In this document: positions 58,558 through 64,000 of the stretch, in pieces
Layout: every line of letters begins with the position of its first letter
Numbering within the stretch: position 1 is the first letter of the stretch
Assembly: GCF_021216655.1 (NCBI RefSeq)
Contig: NZ_CP080437.1
Coordinates: 868,001-932,000 of the forward strand
Length of the DNA stretch: 64,000 nucleotides
Direction: 5' to 3'
Source: Clavibacter michiganensis
GTDB taxonomy: Bacteria > Actinomycetota > Actinomycetes > Actinomycetales > Microbacteriaceae
The notes under the pieces: model-generated
The model's input: only the letters and a program-made list of their open reading frames with translations
What the model was told of the DNA's origin: nothing
The model's database searches: none
Translations under genes and position numbers: made by a program

Positions 58558-59565
58558 GTGACGACCCTCCCCCGCTCCGCCCGCCTGCGCCGCGCCCTCG
58601 GCGTGCCCGCGCTCGTGACCGCGGCCCTCGCCACGCTCACCGGCTGCGGCCTGCAGCCCGCGACGGCGTACGTCCCGGACACCGCGCCCGGCTCCATCCA
58701 GCCCCTCGACCTGCCGGCCGGCGCGCACCTCACCGTCACGTCGAAGAACTTCACCGAGCAGCTGATCCTCGGCAAGATCGCCGTGATCGCGGCGAAGGCG
58801 GCGGGGTTCGACGTCACCGACCAGACGAACGTGCCCGGCAGCGTCCCGGCCCGCGAGCTCATGACGAGCCACGGCGCCGACATGACCTGGGAGTACACCG
58901 GCACGGCGTGGCTCAGCTACCTGGGCGAGGCGAAGGGCATCCCCGACCAGCGCGCGCAGTACGAGGCCGTGCGCGACGCCGACGCGGCCAACGGGCTCAC
59001 CTGGCTGACGCCGGCGCCGCTCAACAACACGTACGCGCTCGCCATCCGCAGCGAGGAGGCGGACGAGCTCGGCATCACGAAGCTGTCGCAGATCAAGGAC
59101 CTGCCCGTGGACCAGCGCACGTTCTGCGTGGAGGCGGAGTTCAACTCGCGCTCCGACGGCCTGTCGCCGCTGCTCGAGACATACGGCATCCCGAGCGGCT
59201 CCGCGGACGGCGTGCCCGACGGCAACGTGTCGATCTTCGACACGGGCGCGGTGTACACGGCGACGGACCGCGGCACGTGCGAGTTCGGCGAGGTGTTCAC
59301 GACCGACGGCCGGATCGACAAGCTCGGCCTCACGATCCTCGAGGACGACCTCGGCTTCTTCCCGGCCTACAACGTCGCGCCGGTCCTCGACTCGGCGACC
59401 CTCGCCGAGTACCCGGGGCTCCAGGACGTCTTCGACCGGATCTCCCCCGTCATCACCGACGACGCCCTCCGCGAGATGAACCTCCGCGTCGACGACCAGG
59501 GCGAGGAGCCCGCGGACGTCGCCTACGAGTTCATGGTCGACCACGGGTTCGTCACGGCGCCCTAG
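58558..59565 (+). CDS. Glycine betaine/osmoprotectant-binding lipoprotein
   Basis: The substrate-binding protein of the importer. A lipoprotein signal with lipobox LTGC (about residue 23) anchors it to the outer face of the membrane. The OpuAC-type domain shows LTVTSKNFTEQLILGKIAVI near residue 60, GADMTWEYTGTAWLSYLGE near 105 and NNTYALAIRSEEADELGI. It has 335 residues with a GTG start. The aromatic ligand cage expected for quaternary amines is plausible from the Trp and Tyr residues here, but the substrate is not proven. Confidence 0.92.
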   Translation: MTTLPRSARLRRALGVPALVTAALATLTGCGLQPATAYVPDTAPGSIQPLDLPAGAHLTVTSKNFTEQLILGKIAVIAAKAAGFDVTDQTNVPGSVPARELMTSHGADMTWEYTGTAWLSYLGEAKGIPDQRAQYEAVRDADAANGLTWLTPAPLNNTYALAIRSEEADELGITKLSQIKDLPVDQRTFCVEAEFNSRSDGLSPLLETYGIPSGSADGVPDGNVSIFDTGAVYTATDRGTCEFGEVFTTDGRIDKLGLTILEDDLGFFPAYNVAPVLDSATLAEYPGLQDVFDRISPVITDDALREMNLRVDDQGEEPADVAYEFMVDHGFVTAP

Positions 59566-59579
59566 GAACCCTCCGCGAG

Positions 59580-59609
59580 ACGGACCCGGGGTCAGCTGCC
59601 CCGGTCCGT
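59580..59609 (+). terminator. Terminator of the osmoprotectant operon
   Basis: ACGGACCCGGGG pairs with CCCCGGTCCGT (one bulged C) across a seven-base loop, 15 bases after the stop. The right arm overlaps the first unit of the tandem repeat. Confidence 0.65.
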
Positions 59610-59740
59610 CGTCGCGCGCTAGCTGCGCGTCCACCTGCGGAGCTGCCCCGCACCCGTCCTGGTGCGCTAGCTGCGCATCCACCTGCGGAGCTGCCCCGGT
59701 CCACCCGAGCGCGCTAGCTGCGCATCCACCTGCGGAGCTG
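59594..59740 (-). repeat. Three tandem 47-48-bp units derived from the helicase 3' end
   Basis: Units begin at 59594, 59642 and 59690, each opening AGCTGCCCCG and closing GCTAGCTGCGCRTCCACC plus TGCGG. Their conserved core holds, on the minus strand, the codons for the last residues QLRRWMRS and the stop of the helicase gene. The middle 14-15 bases of each unit vary. Only the unit nearest the gene is translated. Confidence 0.85.
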
Positions 59741-61522
59741 GTCGATGCGCTGCTGCAGCTGCGTGACGCTGCACTGGCCGACCGCGGGCCCGCCGCACAC
59801 GCGGCGGAGCTCGGCGTGCACGAGGCCGTGGGGCTCGCCGTGCAGCTTGGCGCGCATGCCGACGAGGCTGTTGAGGAGCTGCCGCTGCTCCTTGAGCGTG
59901 CGGTACAGCGGGATGTCGTCGGGATCCTTCGGCGCGCCGCTCTCCGCCTGCTTGCGCTCCCGCTCGCTCGCGTGCCTCGACTGCCTGTGCTGGCGCTGGG
60001 CGAGGAGCTCGCGCACCTGCTCGGGCTCGAGGATCCCGGGGAGACCGATGAACTCCTCCTCCTCGAGGCTGCCGACGTCGGCCATCTGCCCGAACTCGGT
60101 GCCGTCGAAGAGCACCTTGTCGAACGTGGCCTCGGAGCCCATCGCCTCGAAGGAGAACTCGCTGAGCAGGGAGTCGGATCCCTTCTCGCTGCGGTTCGCC
60201 TCGCCCATCATGGCGTCCTCGGGGTTGTAGAGGTCGCCCTCCTTCGAGGAGTCGCGGTCGAGGGCGTGGTCGCGCTGGCGCTCGAGCTCGTTGGCGAGCA
60301 CGAGGAGGTTGGGGACGCTCGGCAGGAAGATCGACGCCGTCTCGCCGCGGCGGCGGGCCCGCACGAAGCGGCCGATGGCCTGCGCGAAGAACAGCGGGGT
60401 GGACGCGCTGGTGGCGTAGACGCCGACGGCGAGCCGCGGCACGTCGACGCCCTCGGACACCATGCGCACCGCGACCATCCAGCGCGACGTGCTCGCGGAG
60501 AAGCGGTCGATGTTGGCGCTCGCCTCGACGTCGTCGGAGAGCACGAGGGTGACGGGCTGCCCGCTGATCCGCTGCAGGATCGCCGCGTAGGCGCGCGCGG
60601 TCGTGTGGTCGGTCGCGATGACGAGCCCGCCGGCGTCGGGGATGGACTGCCGCACCTCGCTGAGGCGGCGGTCGGCGGCGGCGAGCACCTGCGGGATCCA
60701 CTCGCCGTCCGGGGCGAGCGCCGTGCGCCACGCCTGCGACGTGATGTCCTTCGTGTTGCCCTCGGCGAGCTGGGCCTCCATCTCGTCGCCCATCTTGTTG
60801 CGCCAGCGCATGCTGCCGGCGTACGCGAGGAAGATGACGGGCCGCACGACGCCGTCGGCGAGCGCGCGCGAGTAGCCGTAGTCGTAGTCGGTCTGCGAGA
60901 GGCGGACGCCGCGGTGGTCGCGGAGGTAGCTGACGAACGGGATGGGCGCGGTGTCGGAGCGGAACGGCGTCCCCGTGAGCGACAGCCGACGGGTGGCGCG
61001 CTCGAAGGCCTCGCGGATGGCGTCGCCCCAGCTGAGCGCGTCGCCGCCGTGGTGGACCTCGTCGAGGATCACGAGGGTGCGGCTCGACTCGGTCATCGTC
61101 TTGTGCAGGTAGGGGTTCGCGGCGACCTGCGCGTACGTCACGGCGGCCCCGTGGTAGTGCCGGCCCAGGGCGCCCGAGCTGTTGCTGTACATGGGGTCGA
61201 GGCGGACGCCCGCGCGCGCGCCGGCGTCGGCCCACTGCTTCTTGAGGTGCTCGGTGGGCGCGACGACGGTGATCCGGTCGATGGTCTTCCGGTGGAGGAG
61301 CTCGGACGCGAGGCGGAGGGCGAACGTGGTCTTGCCGGCGCCGGGCGTCGCGTTGGCGAGGAAGTCGCGCGGCTCATTGTCGAAGTACGCGGTGAGGGCC
61401 TCCTCCTGCCAGGCCCGCAGCTTGCTGACGGTGCCCCAGGCGGCGCGCTCCGGGAAGGCCGGCGAGAGGTGCTCGGCCGCGGCGGATCCGACGTGCGGTG
61501 GAGGGGTCGGAATGGTGCTCAC
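59714..61522 (-). CDS. DEAD/DEAH-box helicase (superfamily 2, SSL2/RadD-like)
   Basis: A 602-residue helicase of a type common in actinobacteria and thought to act on DNA. Motif I is LANATPGAGKTTFALRLA near residue 60. Ia is TVVAPTEHLKKQW, II LVILDEVHHGGDAL near 150, III LSLTGTPFRSD, V MVSEGVDVPRLAVGVYAT and VI QAIGRFVRARRR near 390. The C-terminal 200 residues are charged and end in a short basic helix, QLRRWMRS, whose coding sequence is duplicated downstream. The start is GTG. It is transcribed convergently with the osmoprotectant operon. Confidence 0.88.
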   Translation of the reverse strand: MSTIPTPPPHVGSAAAEHLSPAFPERAAWGTVSKLRAWQEEALTAYFDNEPRDFLANATPGAGKTTFALRLASELLHRKTIDRITVVAPTEHLKKQWADAGARAGVRLDPMYSNSSGALGRHYHGAAVTYAQVAANPYLHKTMTESSRTLVILDEVHHGGDALSWGDAIREAFERATRRLSLTGTPFRSDTAPIPFVSYLRDHRGVRLSQTDYDYGYSRALADGVVRPVIFLAYAGSMRWRNKMGDEMEAQLAEGNTKDITSQAWRTALAPDGEWIPQVLAAADRRLSEVRQSIPDAGGLVIATDHTTARAYAAILQRISGQPVTLVLSDDVEASANIDRFSASTSRWMVAVRMVSEGVDVPRLAVGVYATSASTPLFFAQAIGRFVRARRRGETASIFLPSVPNLLVLANELERQRDHALDRDSSKEGDLYNPEDAMMGEANRSEKGSDSLLSEFSFEAMGSEATFDKVLFDGTEFGQMADVGSLEEEEFIGLPGILEPEQVRELLAQRQHRQSRHASERERKQAESGAPKDPDDIPLYRTLKEQRQLLNSLVGMRAKLHGEPHGLVHAELRRVCGGPAVGQCSVTQLQQRIDQLRRWMRS

Positions 61523-61722
61523 TCGACCTCACGATACCCGCACCCGGCGACGCTCCCGTCGATCGCGGAGCCGTCCCGGCACGTCGCGGCGAGCGGATCC
61601 GCGTCGTCCGCGGCCTCCCGTCGGCGCGGCGCGCGGCGGGCGGATCCGCGCGTCCGAGACGCTCCGGGCGCGTCGCGGCGCGAGGTGCGCGGATCGGCTG
61701 CCACCGCCCGTCGGGCGGCCCC

Positions 61723-62913
61723 TCAGGACGCGCGCGGGACCGGGCCGAGCAGCGTCGTCGCGATGGTCTCGGCGGCCTGCCGGTCGCTCGACGGGTGGAA
61801 GCCGCCGGCCAGCACGTCGCGGTACAGGCGGCCGAGCTCGTCGCCCGCGCGGAAGGATCCGCCGCCCGCGACCGCGATCGCGCGCTGCACGACCTCGGCC
61901 GCCGTGCGCGTCGCCCGGACCTTGGCGCCGACGAGGAGCGACGCCCAGCGGTCGCCGTGGTCCACTCCGCGGTCGACGTCGTCCGCGAGCGCCGTGAGCT
62001 GCGGGAGGAGCGCGTCCTGCGCGAGCGCGGCCTCCGCGACGATGTGCCGGATCCCGGGGTCGGCCGCGAGCGCGGCACCGCCGGCCGCGCGGGAGGTGCG
62101 ACGGAGCGCCGACTCGACGGCGATGTCGAGCGCGCGCTGCCCGATCCCGGCGTACACGGCGGCGATGAGCAGCTCGAACGCCTGCAGCACGGCGAGGACG
62201 AACGGGTCGTCGCGGCGGCCGTGCTCGCGCCGACGGACCACGTCGGCGGGTTCCGCGCGCACGTCGCGGAGGATCACCGTGTGGCTCTGCGTCGCCCGCA
62301 TGCCGAGCGTGTCCCAGTCGGGGACGATCTCGAGGCCGGGCGCGTCGCGCGGCACGAAGGCGTGCGCGAGGAGCGGGTGCTCCGGATCCGTGTCGTCCCG
62401 CCCGAAGAGGCCGAGCCGCGTCCAGGCGGGCGCCATGCTCGACGTCGACTTGGTGCCCGTGAACCGGTAGCCGCCGTCGGGGTCGGGCTCGGCCCGCGTG
62501 AGCGCGTCGGCGAGCGCCTGGTCGTTGCCGGGCTCGCTGATCGCGAAGGCCAGCAGCTCGTCGCGGCCCGCGTCCTCGAGGACGCCCCGGAGGGAGTCGT
62601 CGCCGCGGTCCGCGAGGATCCGGGCGACGGCCGTCCAGACGAGGTGCATCCCCACGCCGAGCGCGGTCGCGGGCGCCGCCTGCGCGAGGAGGTGCTGCGC
62701 GCGCACGGCGTCGGCGAGGGAGGCGCCGGACCCCCCGAGCTCGCGTGGCACGAGGAGGCGGAGGTGGCCGGCGTCCCGCAGCTCGTCGAGGTCCTCCGCG
62801 AAGAACGCGTTGCCGGCGTCGTACCCGGGGGCGCGGGAGCGGATCCGGTCGAGGAGCGCCTCGTCGAGGTGCGCGAGCGGATCGGGCAGGTCGGCCGGGG
62901 CGGCGGGCGTCAT
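61723..62913 (-). CDS. Acyl-CoA dehydrogenase family flavoprotein
   Basis: A 396-residue flavoprotein with the acyl-CoA dehydrogenase fold. Features are LRLLVPRELGGSGASLADAV near residue 55, AFAISEPGNDQALADAL near 125, FTGTKSTSSMAPAWTRL near 155 and a C-terminal helical domain. The catalytic Glu position of true dehydrogenases cannot be placed with certainty, and related proteins are flavin-dependent monooxygenases of the DszC/HsaA type, so the reaction is open. The start is a GTG or ATG reading MTPAAPADLPDPL. The 200 bases between it and the helicase gene hold only weak hairpins. Confidence 0.8.
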   Translation of the reverse strand: MTPAAPADLPDPLAHLDEALLDRIRSRAPGYDAGNAFFAEDLDELRDAGHLRLLVPRELGGSGASLADAVRAQHLLAQAAPATALGVGMHLVWTAVARILADRGDDSLRGVLEDAGRDELLAFAISEPGNDQALADALTRAEPDPDGGYRFTGTKSTSSMAPAWTRLGLFGRDDTDPEHPLLAHAFVPRDAPGLEIVPDWDTLGMRATQSHTVILRDVRAEPADVVRRREHGRRDDPFVLAVLQAFELLIAAVYAGIGQRALDIAVESALRRTSRAAGGAALAADPGIRHIVAEAALAQDALLPQLTALADDVDRGVDHGDRWASLLVGAKVRATRTAAEVVQRAIAVAGGGSFRAGDELGRLYRDVLAGGFHPSSDRQAAETIATTLLGPVPRAS

Positions 62914-62964
62914 GCGCCCAGTCTCCCCCGCGCGCCCGTCGTGCGACCCGCCGGGTGCCGGCGC

Positions 62965-63816
62965 TCAGGCGGCGGACAGCACCAGGGCGTTGCCCCACGG
63001 GTCCTCGAAGGCGAGCTCCCGTCCGTCGTCGCGCGTGGCGACGCCGGCGGCGCGGAGGCGCGCGTCCACCGCCTCGACCTCGTCGCGCGTGGGGACATCG
63101 ATCCGCACGGTGCCGAGCCCGAGCGTCGCGGGACGCCGGCCGGCGCCCCGGCTGTTCCAGGTGTTCATGGCCATGTGGTGGTGGTACCCGCCGGCGGACA
63201 CGAAGATCGCGGATCCGTGCCAGCCGGCGACGAGCTCGAAGCCCAGCGTGTCGACGTAGAAGGCGGACGCCTGCTCCGTGTCGCCCACCTGCAGGTGCAC
63301 GTGGCCGATTCCGGCCGCGTCGGAGGCGGCGTCGGAGACGGGAGCGAGCTCGTCCCGGAGGAATGCGTTCGGGTCGAGCCGGAGCGAGTCCATGACGATC
63401 CGGCCGTCCTGCCACGTCCACTCGTCGCGCGGACGGTCGGTGTAGAGCTCGACGCCGTTGCCCTCCGGGTCGGTGAAGTAGAACGCGCGGCTCACGAGGT
63501 GGTCGGCGCTGCCGGTGAAGGTGCCGGGGGCGCGCTGCGCGAGCGAGGCGACGGAGCGGGCGAGCGCTGCGGGCTCGTCGAAGAGCACGGCCGTGTGGAA
63601 GAGGCCGGCGTTCCCGGGGCTCGGGAGGTCGAGGCCGCTCGCGGGTTCGAGGACGACCGCGGGCACTCCCCCGCGCCCGAGCGTCGTGGACTCCGTGCCC
63701 TCGTGCAGCTGCTCGAGGCCGACGGCGTCGCGGTAGTAGGCGGTCATCCGGTCGAGGTCGCCGACCAGGAGGGTCACGGGTCCCATGGTCGTGGCGGCGG
63801 AGAGCAGATCGGGCAT
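62965..63816 (-). CDS. VOC superfamily protein (CatE-like extradiol dioxygenase)
   Basis: A 283-residue protein with two vicinal-oxygen-chelate modules. The first, GPVTLLVGDLDRMTAYYRD to GVELYTDRP, ends near residue 130. The second, IGHVHLQVGDTEQASAFYV to FEDPWGNALVL, begins near 170. Metal-ligand candidates are His in GIGHVHLQV, His in YHHHMAMNTW and Glu in LAFEDPWG. Bacillus CatE cleaves catechols, but these proteins also act in quinone or aldehyde detoxification. The ATG start is good. Divergent from the GDSL gene. Confidence 0.82.
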   Translation of the reverse strand: MPDLLSAATTMGPVTLLVGDLDRMTAYYRDAVGLEQLHEGTESTTLGRGGVPAVVLEPASGLDLPSPGNAGLFHTAVLFDEPAALARSVASLAQRAPGTFTGSADHLVSRAFYFTDPEGNGVELYTDRPRDEWTWQDGRIVMDSLRLDPNAFLRDELAPVSDAASDAAGIGHVHLQVGDTEQASAFYVDTLGFELVAGWHGSAIFVSAGGYHHHMAMNTWNSRGAGRRPATLGLGTVRIDVPTRDEVEAVDARLRAAGVATRDDGRELAFEDPWGNALVLSAA

Positions 63817-63850
63817 GGGTCCTCGTTCCTCGGGTGGTGCGTCCTATTGC

Positions 63851-63862
63851 TTGAATGCTCAA
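63851..63862. promoter_or_regulatory. Possible MarR-type half-palindrome upstream of the VOC gene
   Basis: TTGAATGCTCAA has TTGA/TCAA arms around four bases and stands in a notably A+T-rich patch, 35 bases upstream of the VOC start. VOC genes are often controlled by MarR-family repressors with such sites. Confidence 0.3.
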
Positions 63863-63941
63863 CAAACGGATGCGAGCCCGCATTCCCGGGGCCGCCCGAG
63901 GGCGTTCCTATGATGGGAGCGACCCACCCGGAAGGACCCGC

Positions 63942-64000
63942 ATGACCGAGCCCCACCCCTGGCGCCGCTACGTCGCCCTCGGCGACTCCTTCACGGAGGG
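63942..64000 (+). CDS. SGNH/GDSL-type hydrolase, N-terminal fragment
   Basis: Only the first 19 codons are in the window. They read MTEPHPWRRYVALGDSFTE, which carries block I of SGNH/GDSL esterases with the nucleophile serine in GDSFTE. No signal peptide is visible, suggesting a cytosolic enzyme. The ATG follows GGAAGGA. The rest of the gene lies beyond the right edge. Confidence 0.75.
   Translation, partial: MTEPHPWRRYVALGDSFTE

Noticed and set aside
59594..59740. Tandem repeats as a mobile-element end or attachment site
   Set aside because: The repeated core is the coding end of the adjacent gene, and there is no transposase or integrase nearby.

Overview
The window is about 72% G+C, densely packed, full of GTG starts and four-base ATGA/GTGA gene overlaps. 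It looks like chromosomal DNA of a Microbacteriaceae actinobacterium, most likely Clavibacter or a close relative. The basis is actinobacterial marker genes (sepH, rbpA, mshC, pafBC, DUF3000/3093/3159/3710/4193 proteins) together with two tandem secreted GH10 xylanases, a trait known from plant-associated Clavibacter. The assignment is inference from gene content.

Left part (1-25 kb) is core housekeeping. It holds topoisomerase IV subunit A (cut by the edge), SepH, DUF4193, DUF3093, a dut-DUF3710-DUF3159 operon, aconitase with a perfect palindrome in its leader, dxs, a fatty-acid beta-oxidation pair (fadB-like and thiolase), RNase D coupled to a DUF3000 gene, a sulfur set (rhodanese, SufE, pyrimidine reductase-like), ZapE, an ammonium transporter with a GlnR-type box, an aldo/keto reductase, and a MarR-like plus PrmC-like pair.

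The 25-32 kb segment is the accessory part. Two GH10 xylanases lie in tandem, each followed by a strong hairpin. After them come about 850 bases without a recognisable gene, a small secreted crystallin/I36-like protein, and a decayed chimera made from part of an NmrA-like gene joined to the 3' tail of the second xylanase. The intact nmrA-like gene follows.

The 31.8-51.9 kb segment holds a nudix-S9 peptidase-SDR operon, a GDPD gene broken by a one-base C-run insertion, rbpA, lnt and a HelY-like helicase. It then carries the conserved order tatC-tatA-pafC-pafB-FKBP-trmI-HAD-PAC2-mshC-uppP-M20. This is the order that flanks the Pup-proteasome genes in other actinobacteria, but arc/mpa, dop, pup, prcBA and pafA are absent from the place where they normally sit.

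The 52-64 kb segment has tRNA-Leu(GAG), a CorA-type transporter, an epimerase-like protein, a J-domain membrane protein and a four-gene osmoprotectant ABC transporter operon. It ends with a superfamily 2 helicase whose 3' end is tandemly triplicated, an acyl-CoA dehydrogenase-like flavoprotein, a VOC dioxygenase-like protein and the start of a GDSL hydrolase. No CRISPR array, insertion sequence or rRNA was seen.
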